From Thermothelomyces thermophilus ATCC 42464 (lineage: Eukaryota > Ascomycota > Sordariomycetes > Sordariales > Chaetomiaceae), in the NCBI RefSeq assembly GCF_000226095.1, contig NC_016476.1, forward strand, positions 682,001 through 746,000: DNA of 64,000 bases. Reading direction: 5' to 3'. The stretch's first letter is position 1, and each line of letters opens with the position of its first letter. This document shows positions 9,635 to 20,861 of this stretch, piece after piece. Both the position numbers and the translations under genes were made by a program. The notes under the pieces are model-generated. The model did not search any database. It was not told the DNA's origin and saw only the letters and a program-made list of their open reading frames with translations.

Positions 9635-9647
9635 TTTTAACTACCTT
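9538..9647 (+). promoter_or_regulatory. Gypsy-3 promoter and predicted self-priming pair
   Basis: TATATAA (9538-9544) is followed about 30 nt later by AAGGTAGTTAAA (9574-9585). Its exact complement TTTAACTACCTT lies in the leader at 9636-9647, one base past the LTR end. In the 3' LTR the less mutated form is AAGGTAGTCGAA. The layout (TATA, start-site arm, LTR end, complementary leader arm) repeats that of Gypsy-1 with unrelated sequence. Confidence 0.65.
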
Positions 9648-9691
9648 CCTACTAGTAATAACTCCCTAAGAGAGTTATCGATAATATAGTC

Positions 9692-12600
9692 ATGACGGAT
9701 TTGTTAGTATACAGGCCCTTAGGCTTAGTAGAATTATAAGAGCTTGTCTACTCCCTTTAAGTAGCAGTAGAATAGTAGAACGCTACGATTAATACTCTCT
9801 AGGTATTCTAAACCTAACCTGTCCTAACCCCTAGGTTAGCTAGGGTACCCCTTAAAGCTTAGCGGCTATAGTAGAAGCGTCTCCTAACTAGACAACCTTT
9901 CGACGGCAAAAAGGAACTCTTTATGGTATAGAAGAGTATAATAGAACACGTCCTTATAGCTAATAGAGATTTCATCAGCTCTAATTACAACTAATAGGTC
10001 TTTATCTAAGGAAACCTTATACGCTAGGTATAGACTTAGGTTATAGCTTACTATAAATCTATAGGCCTAAAAGTTAGGTATAACCCGACTAGGTTCCTCT
10101 AATATCTCGAGAGCATCTTCTCTAACCCCTATAAGAAGATAGTAGCCCTATTAGAACTAGAATTCCTTTAATGGAGAGGTGACGAACCGTTTGCTGCCTT
10201 TATTGTTCGGTTTAAGGCTAAGCTATCAAAGGCAGGCGGCCTCCTTTAGAGTGACGAGCTATACCTAATCAAATTATAATAATACCTCTCTCTGAAACTC
10301 AAATATATAGCGGTCGGACAAGGAATTCCCTAGGATAATTATATAATGGCGGTCGAGAAATACTATAAGATTACTATAGATCTTAAGGCCCTTTGGCTTA
10401 GTAATAAGTATTAGTAGATATAGAGGTAGTAGGCGGTATCTAAACTATAGAGAGAGAAGGATACGGAAGGAGATATACTAATGACCGGAATTAACTTATT
10501 ATATACTAACCTATAGAGGAAAGGACCTAATAAGGATAGGGTAGGAAAATATGGGGGTAATGCCCTATAGGCGAAATAGGTTAGTCTAGAAGTATATACG
10601 GCCCGATAGGTAGCTAAAGTATATATCTAGCATAGGTAGAAGGATCACTTTATTATTAAGTATTACTTCGCCCCTACTTTAAGGCTAGTATAGTAGAACT
10701 AGCTAAGAACTAATATTAATGCCTTAGAGGCTAAGGATTGGAAGGAAGACAATGACCTGTCTAACGAAGAAGACAGCAAGCAAGGAAAAGAGTAGCCCTT
10801 AAGCAAAGTCTTATAAGAGGGCCAGAAGACTATAACTACCTAGAAGATAAGTTTATAGAGATTAGCAAAAGAATAGATAGACCTCCTTTTCTTATCCTAA
10901 TCTTCCTTAACTCTACTAGCTTTATAAATGCTTAAGTAGATAGTAGATATCCTAGCTATAGTATTATTAGCAAGAGAATATACTAGAAGCTTAGAATTAA
11001 ATAGATTAGTTTACCTACTATATATACCTTTAGGACTATAACTGGATTATAATAGGACCAGAAGGTCACTTAGATAGCCTATATTACGATAGATATCAAT
11101 GGCTAGGAGAGTTAGGCCGCGTTTTATATAGTCCTAGGACTTATATACGACGTTATACTAGGTCTTCTATAGATAGAACACTAGAAGGTCAAACTAGATA
11201 TATATATAGGCGTTCTTAAAATCGGAACGTAACTGGGACTACTTATCTATAAGATCTCTTTATGGTCGAGATGGATAGAAATCTCTTAAATTATAGGTAT
11301 AGTCTTTATAGGTATAGTTTAGAAGGTATAGAAGAAGAAGACTTCTAATACCTTCCTAATTACTAGTATCTAGGAAATGATAACTATCCTAGAATTAAGA
11401 CGCTAATTTGACGGAGAAAGTATAGGGAATAGGGGCCCCTAATAAGGGCCTAATATAGAGTCAGAGGTTACCTTACTAGACAAACTTTGTAACTTTGCTA
11501 ACCTCTTTAATAAGGAGAAAGCTAGTAGACTTTCCTTATATTACGGCACGGCCGATCATTATATTGAATTAAAGGAGGGCCTAGATAGAAAGATCTCTAA
11601 ACTCCCTTAGGGGCCTTTCTATAATATACTATAGGATTATTTATTAGAAGTCCGAAAGCAAGTTATTAACTTACTAGATAAGGGATAGATCCGAGCTAGC
11701 TCCTCTTCGGCCGCTACCTCTATCCTCTTAGTAAAGAAAGCAGATGGAGGTTAAAGGTTCTATATTAACTATTAGGCGCTAAATAAGATTATAAGGTAAG
11801 ATCGATACCCCCTCCTACTTATTAAGGAAATACTTCGCTCCCTAGCTAGAGCTAAGTGGTTTATGAAGTTAGATATCTAGGCAGCCTTCTACTATATCTA
11901 GATCGTAGAGGGCTACGAACATTTAATAGTATTCTAGACCTAGTTCGGCCTCTTTAAGTGGCTTATCTATCCCTTTAGACTAGTAGATATATTTATAACC
12001 TTCTAATAATATATTAATAACGCTCTTAGCCTAGCATTTAGAGACTTTATAACGGTATACCTTAATAATATCTTAGTTTATACCTTAGATAGTAGGAAAG
12101 ATTATATAAGGTAAGTAAGGGACATACTCTAGAGGTTATAGAAAGTAGGACTTGTACTAGACCTTAAGAAGTATACGTTTGCTATAAAAGAAGTTAAGTA
12201 CCTTGGCTATATCGTAGAGGTAGGGGCCTAGGTCCGTCTAGACCCTGAAAAGCTAGCTACTATCCGCGAATAGGAGGTACTACGGAAGGTTTAGGGAGTA
12301 TAAAGCTTCCTAGGGTTTGCTAATTTCTACCGAGACTTTATCCCTAACTTTTCCAGGCTAATAGAACCTTTAATATAGTTAACCTATAAGAATACCCCAT
12401 TCCAATAGGGGACTAAAGAATAGAAGGCCTTTAACGCCCTTAAGATAGCCTTTATATTAGAACCTGTCCTTATATAATAGGACCCTAAACAGGAGATGGT
12501 ACTTAAGGTAGATTGCTCTAGGATAGCGCTAGGAAGGTGCCTATCCTGGTAGGGAGAAGATAGGGTCTTATACCCCATAGCCTACTACTCTACGAAACCA

Positions 12601-14382
12601 ACCCCGGCCAAATAGAACTATATAATTTATAATAAGGAGTTACTTATAATTATCTTATACCTAAAAGCCTAGTCGGCCGAGCTTCGTAGTGTTATAGCTC
12701 TCTTTTAGATCCTAACTAATTATAAAAACCTTAAATACTTTTCCTAGCCTCGTTTAATTAGTAAGCGGCAAGCTCGATAGGCTAAGATACTCTCCCTCTT
12801 TAACTTTAAGCTCTATTACCGACCTAGGTTATAAGTATCCTGCCCTAACGCCCTGTCCCGTCACGAATAAGACTTTCCTAAAGATATATAGTATATAGTA
12901 TAACTTCTCCCCACTATCTAGATAGATACGATAGATTTCTTGACGTTATCTAAAGCATCCTACCTGCCAAAGGGGAGTACCATTTTTATAGACAAATAGC
13001 TAGCAGCCTTATAGGATAAGGGAGTTATTAAGGATAAATATTATATATACCGGCTCTAGGCTATCTAGGATAGGGCCTGAAAATTTCCGAAGGAAGCAAA
13101 TATAGTATAGACCTAGATCATAGACTACTCCCTTAATATATAAGGTGCTCTCTAGTTCTAGGGTAGACTTTAGCTCCCTATATAGGAATTACTTACTATT
13201 ACTATCCTTTAGTATATCTATAACTCCCTTATGTCAGGTTACCTAGGGAGGAATAGGCTATTTAAAATGCTCTAATAAGACTACTATTAGGATTTTATAT
13301 CCCTGGATATAAAGAGGTTTATAAGGAACTATTAGATATATCAAAGGGCTAAGGTTTTACGTTAACTATAATAAGGACTCCTCTAGCCCCTACCTATCGC
13401 TAACCGCTTCTAGAAACAGATTTCTATCAATTTTATAGTTAATCTCCCTACACGAGACGAGAATTTACCCTAGTACCTTATAGTAATTACCGACTAGCTA
13501 TCAAAGTACGTCTAGCTCGAAGCTATATCCTCGATAGGAGCCGAGGCGTATATGCTCTAGTTCTAGGACATATAGTAGCAGTTTTACAGATTTCCGATAT
13601 AAATTATTACTAATCGCGGTTTGGACTAGCTTAGCCAGTTTTAGACTACTTTCCATAAGACTGTCAGGATCGAGTAGTTACTATTAATAGCCTATTATCT
13701 ATAGATAGATAGAGGTATAGAACATGTAAATTAGGAGGTATAGACTATTCTATAGACTATAGTTTTCTTTGCCTAGTATAACTAGCCTGAATATCTACCT
13801 ATATACTAGCTCGCGATTAATAACCATGACTTGACGGTAATTAGGACAAGCGTAAGCTACCTTCTCTATAGTTATAATATAAGCCTAATATAGTTTGCTA
13901 ACCTGCTAGACGCTCCTATATCGACCCTATAAGGAAGAGCTACCAATTTCTTACACTACCTAAGAGAAGGTATAGAATAGACTTAGGCCGCTATCGTATA
14001 TATGTAGTAGCATTAGCAAGAAAACGCTAATCATTCTTAATACCTAGCTAAGAGATTTAAAGTAAGGGATAAGGTATAGCTATCCTTATATAATATTAAG
14101 ACTAACCGCCCTAGCTATAAACTTAACTAGGTTAATGCCAAGTACAAAGTGACCATGGTACTAACGCTACTAATAGTAACTCTAGATATCCCCTATAGCC
14201 TTTACCCTACCTTCTATATTAACCTTATTAAGCGTACCATATCTAACCTACTACCTTTATAACATATATTAGATTTCTAACTAGACCTAGTGTTAGAACT
14301 CTCCTAGGAGGGACTACTATAGGAGAAATACGAAGTAGAAGTAATTCTTATAGCTAGGAACGTAAGGGGGAGAGGAAATTAA
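9692..14382 (+). pseudogene. Gypsy-3 gag-pol relic
   Basis: It begins at ATG 9692 (MTDLLVYRPLGL...). Reading TAG as Gln/Trp gives a gag capsid region to about 10800, a protease-like VDSG relic near 10945, reverse transcriptase at about 11640-12320 (RYPLLLIKE, DIQAAFYQI, VYLNNIL for the catalytic YxDD), RNase H at about 12500-12850, and integrase at about 13380-13730 (VITDQLSKY block). The reading ends at TAA 14380-14382. The span is not a multiple of three, so at least one indel or a gag/pol frame change is present. No chromodomain was recognised. Not functional. Confidence 0.82.
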
Positions 14383-16232
14383 CGCGACGTACTAGTAAAA
14401 TAAAAGGGATATAACACTTTAACTTAGGAACCATTAGAAAATCTAGAAAATACTAAGGTACTTGACACATTCAAGTAAGAGTAGGGAGATATATATTACT
14501 ATAACGGACCGGTTATAAATAGGAGGTAGGGGAGAGTATAAAAGCAAACAATATAAATTTTTCATATAGGTAAGCAAACCCAAGGCAAATAAGCGGTAGG
14601 TACGTTATAATTATATTACAGATACGTTACAACCATATTATAAATATACCTATAGAGATAGTCTAATTATAATAGAATAAATATACTAACTAGTATATAA
14701 TATACCTACTCCATAACCTCTTCCTCTTTATCTTCCTTATCCTCCCCCTTTAAAATAATAGTTATAGTAGCAAGGGTAGGGTCATCATAGTCATAGACCA
14801 GGCACGTTATACACTTAGTAGGCAAGGAAGAGCAGTAGGTATAGGAACAGCCAAAGTCAATCAGCATAGGTACAAGGCATATAGAGGTATAGGGGCAGGC
14901 ATAGGAAGCAGGCGACAGGGTGCCTAGGATATAGGCAACGAGGGTAGCATTAGTATTAACTAAAGTTAATATATTCTTGTTTATATACTATATCTAGCGT
15001 AGTATACTGTCGTTCTATACTATAGCGTGGTATATAAGCTACCTAGTAGCTTATAGAGTAAGGTTAGGGCCGGTAGCAGGCTAGATGATATTACTATAGC
15101 AGGTAGAGGTATTAGGGGCAGGGGTAGTAGCGACTAGGGTATAGTCATTACTAGAGTAATAAGAACTTATAGCCGGGGCGGGGGCAAAGGCAGCCTATCC
15201 GGGCGAACAGTTAGACTAGGCGGCCTTGAAGAACGCGGAGAATGAACGTACTAGCACGGAGAACTTAGGCGTTAGGATAGCGCGACAGGCGCCCTAGTTG
15301 GCGGTCTTATAGTAGGTAGGGGAGGTAAGGGCGGTACTAGTATTATGATAACCTACGATTTTCTTAATACCTATATATAGGTAGGGGTTGTTAGCCTAGA
15401 GCTATGGATCTTAAATATAGCTCTTATAGCTCTTATAGTATATTGTATAGGAAGCGTCCTAATCTTAGATATACTTAACCTTATTACCTTTTAGAAGTCG
15501 GTCGATATATAATAGGTAGTACTACTATTTCTTAGGCTATAGTTTAAATTCCTCATTAGAGGAGTTACCCTTAATAGTATACCTATTAAGGGAGAGGTTA
15601 GTATTTTTATATTATGGAATAAGGAGTTAGTCTATATTCTATATATATATATAATAGCTAAAATTAATATAGGTAAGGGAAAAACTTATATAATAATCTT
15701 CATTCTCGTTACTACTAAGGTAGTAATTACTACTACTACTACTAAGTAAACTAGTAGCTATTAATATATTAGATAGATACTAATTGAAAAAAAAAATTTT
15801 TTAAAGGTATAATAAGGGTATAGGTAGTAAGCGTAGTTATAGGAGGCAGGGGCAGTTAGAGGGTATAGAAGAGGAGAGTTAGTTATAAATAAGAAAAAAT
15901 TAAGAGGAGAAGGGAAGAGGAAGGGGGTATTTATAGGTATAAGAGGAGGGTAGTAGGGGAGTACGCTAGGCCCGGGCAGACTACTTATTACACGTATAAC
16001 TTACTACTATATATATAGGTCACGTTATTCTAATAATAAAGGGAAAGAGGTACAGGTTTCATCCGAACTCGAATAGCTACCTATTTATATATAATGTGCT
16101 ATTATACGTATAGGTCACATTATTATAGCAATAAAGGAAGGAAGGTATGGAACCTGCTCCTAGGGCTAATATATAGGGCGCGATATAGGGTAGGTCGGCC
16201 TAGCGACCACGAAAAAAAAAAGAGGGGGGGTA
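14383..16232 (+). other. Gypsy-3 3' region between pol and LTR
   Basis: About 1.85 kb, unusually long for a gypsy 3' region. On the plus strand about 15195-15330 reads as a helical patch with few stops. On the minus strand about 14990-14720 is open in one frame, Cys-rich, and ends in a run of Glu/Asp/Lys. Neither is recognised. The right third (about 15620-16230) is A/T-rich and shared with 8021-8650. Confidence 0.5.
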
Positions 16233-16556
16233 TATTATAGGCCCAGGCTATACCTAGGCTAGACAATACCTAGGCTTTACCTAGGTACGGAACGGACCTA
16301 CCCTGCCCTACTTACCTACGCCCTATAGGTCTGTAGAGCGTTCGTTGCTCGTTCGTAACTTGTCCGGTGGACACGCGGCCAAGGCCCGGTTAGGGCCTGA
16401 CCTAGAGCCTAACTAGGCCCTACCTAGGTTATAACGTATATACTTAAAAGGTGCCTCTCTATATAACTCTTATATTCTTTCTCTTTTTCTTCTCTAAGGT
16501 AGTCGAATAGAATATTATATACTTATCTATGGATACTAGGAGGCTAGTATATTATA
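16233..16556 (+). repeat. Gypsy-3 3' LTR
   Basis: 324 bp, equal in length to the 5' LTR and diverged by RIP transitions. Preceded by the polypurine tract and followed by target duplication GTTAG (16557-16561). Confidence 0.88.
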
Positions 16557-17765
16557 GTTAGTATATAATAAGTAAATTCTAGTTATTAGTATATCTCTTT
16601 TTATATCTTTCTCTCTCTATGGTTTAGGTACTACTTACTACCTTTATATCTATTAATATTTGTTACTAAGCTAAAGAGCCTTAAGATTTATAGTAATCTT
16701 ATAGTATTTCTTAACCGCTATTATATAATTATCCTAAGGAATTCCTTATCTAACTACTATATATTTAAGTTTTAGAGAGAGGTATTATTATAATTTGATT
16801 AGGTATATCTTATTACTCTAAAGGAGGCCGCTTACCTTTGATAGCTTGGCCTTAAACTAAATAATAAAGGTAGTAAACGGTTTGTTATCTCTTTATTGTA
16901 AGAATTCTAGTTCTAACAAGGCTACTATCTTCTTATAAAGGTCGGAAAACACGATCTTAAGATATTAGAAGGACTAAATTAGGTTATACCTAACTTTTAG
17001 GCCTATAGATTTATAATAGGCTATAACTTAGGTCTATATCCAATATATAAGGTTTCCCTAGATAAAGACCTATTAGTCGTAATTAGAGCCGATAAAATCT
17101 CTATTAGCTATAAGGACATATTCTATTATACTCTTCTATACTATAAAGAGTTCCTTTTTGCCATCGAAAGGTTATCTGGTTAGGAGACACTTCCATTACG
17201 GCCGCTAAGCTTTAAGGGGTACCCTAGCTAACTTAGAGGTTAGGATAGATTAGGTTTAAGATACCTAGAGGGTATCGATCATGGTATTTTACCATTCTAC
17301 TACTACTTAAAAGGAGCAGACAAGCTCCTATAATTCTACTAAGCTTAAAGGCCTATATACTCTTAAATCTACTATAACTACGTTATTAATAACTCTCTTA
17401 GGGAGTTACTACTAGTTAGAAGGTATTCGAAATGTAATATACTAGCCTTATAGTATCTATAGATAAGTATATAATGTTCTATTTAACTACCTTAGAGAGG
17501 AAAAAGAGGAAGAATATAAGAGTTATATAGAGGAGTGCCTTTTAAATATATATATATATAACCTAGGTAGGGCCTAGTTAGGCTTTAGGTTAGGCCCTAA
17601 GTGGGCCCTGACTACGCGCCCTACTAACGACCTACAAACGTCTTACGAGCTAATTATATATACTTAGGTAGGTCGGGTAGGTCTGGTCTGTTGCCAGGTA
17701 GGTCCGGTCTATTGCCAAGTAAAGCCTGGCATTGTTTAGCCCGGGTGAAGCCTAGGCCTGTGACA
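16557..17765 (-). mobile_element. Older Gypsy-3 copy (inverted): 5' LTR and gag start
   Basis: The reverse complement aligns with Gypsy-3 from its 5' LTR through gag to about position 10490. The LTR is 17433-17765 (333 bp), with better preserved ends (TGTAATATACTAGCC inside, GCCTGTGACA outside) than any other copy here. Together with 8961-9310 it forms one element interrupted by the complete Gypsy-3. Joining 9310 to 16562 restores a continuous gag. Confidence 0.85.
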
Positions 17766-18653
17766 CTATCTCTCCTTTTCTTTATAGTGTATTAGTATTC
17801 TAGATTGGGCATTAAAGGTAGGATAGAGGTTTTTATCTAGCCTATTAGGTATAGTTTCCTTTGTATGTAACTAGAGAGGTTCTGGTATGCTTATTAGTAT
17901 AGTGGTATAGGACTAATGATAATAATAATAATAATAGATATCTATAGAACACTTATAATATAGTTAGAGAGTTCTTTAGGTATTAGAGATTTAGAAGGGA
18001 TATTAGAAGGATAAAAAGGTCCAAGAGGATCTTTTATAGGGAAGGATCTTAGGGTTAATATAAGATTTACCTAGCTATTATTTACTTAGGTTAAATAACT
18101 ACTTTAATAGATAGATTCAATAGAAGAATATCCTAATTACTAACTTACTAGGAAGAAAGATATAAGTAGATAGATAATTACTTTAGTTACTAAGTTATTA
18201 AGAAGGAAAAAGATAAATAGATAACTCTTTTAATTACTATATTACTAGGAATTGGAAAACTAATAGAAGGAAGACTGCGCTAGTTACCAAGTCACCAGGA
18301 ATGAAGAGGTTTTATTATAATTATAATAGAATTACCTAATTTAATTACTAAGTTACCAAAACTAAGTATAACTATTATAAAAGTAATATTAGATTAATTA
18401 TTAAAATGATATAAATCTAATTCGAATAATTAAAGATAGTTAGAAATAGAGTTTCTACTATCATTTGATAGAAGATTCATTATAGTAAAAAAGATAGTTT
18501 AAAAGTTCAATGTCTCTTCCTACGTTTGTTAGCCCTGTAGCTCTATATAAGAAGAGGATAGGTATAAAGAACCCACCTTTTGCCAGGATCCACAGGGCTT
18601 ATCTTATCTAACCTTATATGACAGATATGTCCGTAGACAAACGGACTGCATCA
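17766..18653 (-). mobile_element. Gypsy-2 fragment: 5' LTR (about 18466-18653) and leader/gag start
   Basis: Aligns with 48340-48975, the 5' end of the Gypsy-2 element, including the boxes around TAGTTACCAAGTCACCAGG and the terminal ACTGCATCA. RIP is extreme on the left and milder near the LTR end. It is truncated on the left by the Gypsy-3 LTR. The switch to ordinary GC-rich host DNA is abrupt at 18654. Confidence 0.75.
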
Positions 18654-19026
18654 CTTGCTCTTAGCTCGGCTGTTCGGGTGACATCCCGCAACGTCTCCTT
18701 CCGCCCTCCTGGATTTGGCGTCTCAACGGGCCACTTGCTCCCGCTCCGAGGCAAATCTCCGCCAATCAGCTGCAAACAGTTCCGGGATCGAGCGTGGTCA
18801 CCAGAGCGGACTCCGCGGGACAAGGGAAGGAACCCATTCAAGTCCTGCTATAAATATGTAACTACAATTAGTAGCTCCAGGCCTGGGTTATTATTATAAT
18901 AACCTAGATTGGTAGCTGTTGTTGCGCCTCGGGGCGGCACCAAGGTACTCAACGTCTGCGGTGTTCTCGAGCAACCACTGTCAACTCGAGAAGAACAATA
19001 ATTAATTACGGTTTGAGTTCATCAGC
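18654..19026 (+). other. Intergenic / promoter of the GDSL esterase gene
   Basis: Non-RIPped, GC-balanced sequence of 373 bp between the retroelement and the esterase start. No confident TATA box or known regulator site was recognised. The region just before the ATG is A/T-rich (AATAATTAATTA near 19000). Confidence 0.5.
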
Positions 19027-20054
19027 ATGGGTCGCTTCCTGACGACGACGGCGTTGGCTCTTCTCGCAACGGGTGGGGCAGCTACCGCGAGACCTATCAG
19101 GGCTTGTGACGTCTCTACCAAGTACCTTATCACTTTCGGCGACTCGTACTCCCAGACCGGTTTCGACGTCACGGGCACCAAGCCGTCGGCGAGCAACCCG
19201 CTCGGCAACCCTCCGCTACCCGGGTGGACGGCCAGCGGCGGGCTGAACTGGGTCGGCTTCCTGGTCTCCGAGTTCAACACGTCGACGACGCTGTCGTACA
19301 ACTTTGCCTACGGCGGCGCCACGACCAACGCCACCATCGTGCCGCCCTACCAGCCGACGGTGCTCAGCTTCATCGACCAGGTTGCCCAGTTCAGCGGCAG
19401 CATCGCGAGGAAGCCAGACTATGCGCCGTGGAACGCCGACAATGCACTCTTTGGCGTCTGGATCGGTGTCAACGATGTGGGCAACGTCTGGTGGGATCCC
19501 AACTATGACTCGCTCCTCGAGCAGATCATGGAGAGCTACTTCGGTCAGCTTCAGATTCTTTACGACGCCGGAGCCAGGAACTTTGTCCTTCTCAGCGTGC
19601 CGCGTAAGTTGGGCTATGCCCCCTTTTGGTCTCCCCCCCCCCCCCCCCCGCGACCACACAGAGTGTTATTACTGACAAATCGCCACCCGCCGCGGGAGGT
19701 GGGGGGCGGACAAAAACCACAGCCATCCAGCGGACGCCGGCGGTGCTGCTCAACAACTCGCCCGAGAACCAGAAGGCCGAGGCGCTCGCGGTCGATAAGT
19801 ACAACGAAGCCCTCGCGGCCAACCTCGAGGCCTTCACGGACAAGAACGGCGGCATCACGGCCAAGATTGTCGACACGGGTGTGCCCTTCAACACTGCCCT
19901 CGACAACCCTACCGACTACGGCGCCCCCGACGCCACCTGCTACAACAGCGACGGCAAGTCCTGCCTATGGTTCAACGACTACCACCCCGGCATCGAGATC
20001 AACAGGCTGGTCGCCCAGGCGGTCGCCGATGCCTGGAAGGGCAGCTTTTTCTGA
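19027..20054 (+). CDS. Secreted GDSL acetylesterase, CE16-like
   Basis: Two exons, 19027-19603 and 19723-20054, encode 302 residues. The intron (119 bp) has donor GTAAGT, a CTGAC branch-like site and acceptor CACAG; splicing restores [12 protein letters not shown], a continuous family block. Residues 1 to about 21 are a signal peptide. Block I FGDSYSQ holds the nucleophile Ser40, block [10 protein letters not shown] holds Asn149, and block V DYHPG holds Asp278 and His280. SGNH/GDSL enzymes of this size and pattern in fungi belong to CE16, exo-acting acetylesterases that deacetylate xylo-oligosaccharides outside the cell. The intron contains a run of 17 C. A different plus-strand frame stays open through the intron, which would mislead a gene caller. 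Confidence 0.88.
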
Positions 20055-20473
20055 TGATTGAACCGGTGCCTCCGAGCTCCGAGGTCGCGGGGTCTTTGAG
20101 GTTTCTTTGAAGCTCGGGGTGACACGACAATGCGGCCGCCTCTCTGTTCTCTGATTTTCGCAGTATATATTCTCTTTGGTTGCTACTGTGTGTGTTCGCC
20201 TGTCTTATACGCAGTGCGGATACGCTACTGATGAAGCCGCAAGAAGGGGGGGCCTAGACATCGAACAGCATCCAAAGACAATTGTATATATTAAAGCCAA
20301 CTTATACCGTCCGTCGTTACAATGCATGGTTCATACGTCTCCCTGTCATCCAACGGCTGCTGACTGTACCAATTCCAGTCGACGACATGCTCAGACCATC
20401 CGTTTATTTATGCCAAGGGTGAAAAAGGGGGGGTTTCTCCACAAACCTTACATACAGCCCCTCAGCAACAGTA
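20055..20473 (+). other. Intergenic: 3' flank of the esterase gene
   Basis: About 420 bp. No convincing reading frame; contains short G and C runs. No N-terminal part of the following esterase relic was found here. Confidence 0.4.
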
Positions 20474-20857
20474 AGGTACCTGTTCGCCGCCGGGCTACGA
20501 CGGCTGGCGGCCCAAGCTGCAGATCTTCCACGGCACCGAGGACGAGACGGTCAGCTACGTCAACCACAAAGAGGCCGTCAAGATGTGGACCAGCGTCTTG
20601 GGCCTGAGCGGGAAGCCCGCCCGAGTGGTGCAGGACATACCCCCTTGCCCGGCTGGACCAAGAGCGTCTACGGACCGACCGGCTGGTTCGAGGCCTACAG
20701 CGCCGCCGGCGTCAGCCACAACATTTCGGTCCAGGAGAACACCGCGTTGGCCTTCTTCCGGCTGAACTGCACCGTCGACTGCTTCTCCCGGGCCAGGGCG
20801 GCCCCTCTGGCCAGGGTTCGACCGCAGGGATCTGATCATATGCGAGACCGGATCTGA
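20474..20857 (+). pseudogene. Decayed CE1-type (acetyl xylan / feruloyl) esterase, C-terminal third
   Basis: Reads SPPGYDGWRPKLQIFHGTED, the acidic-residue block of fungal CE1 esterases, from about 20484. After a one-base loss in a C run (20641-20645), the next frame continues PLPGWTKSVYGPTGWFEAYSAAG and then GVSHNISVQ, the catalytic His block, and AFFRLNC. The nucleophile Ser region and the signal peptide are missing. A second frame change near the Gly/Gln-rich end is possible. The pogo transposon starts four bases further on. Codon use is host-like and it is not RIPped, so it decayed by deletion and indel rather than RIP. Confidence 0.75.
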
Positions 20858-20861
20858 TATA

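Larger units (their letters stand above)
9311..16556 (+). mobile_element. Gypsy-3: complete but RIPped Ty3/gypsy element with 5-bp target duplication
   Basis: 7,246 bp bounded by two 324-bp LTRs (9311-9634 and 16233-16556) and flanked by GTTAG on both sides (9306-9310 and 16557-16561). A degenerate gag-pol reads on the plus strand from 9692 to 14382. About 1.85 kb of mostly noncoding sequence then precedes a polypurine tract (AAAAAAAAAAGAGGGGGGG, just before 16231). Stops are overwhelmingly TAG in place of CAG, the RIP signature. The element lies inside gag of an older inverted copy of its own family. Confidence 0.9.

Noticed and set aside
12384-12578. 64-codon minus-strand frame
   Set aside because: Lies opposite the RNase H part of the Gypsy-3 relic; chance frame in RIPped DNA.
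19027-20061. Single 344-codon unspliced esterase frame
   Set aside because: Loses all family similarity after the GTAAGT donor; the two-exon model restores the catalytic Asp and His block.
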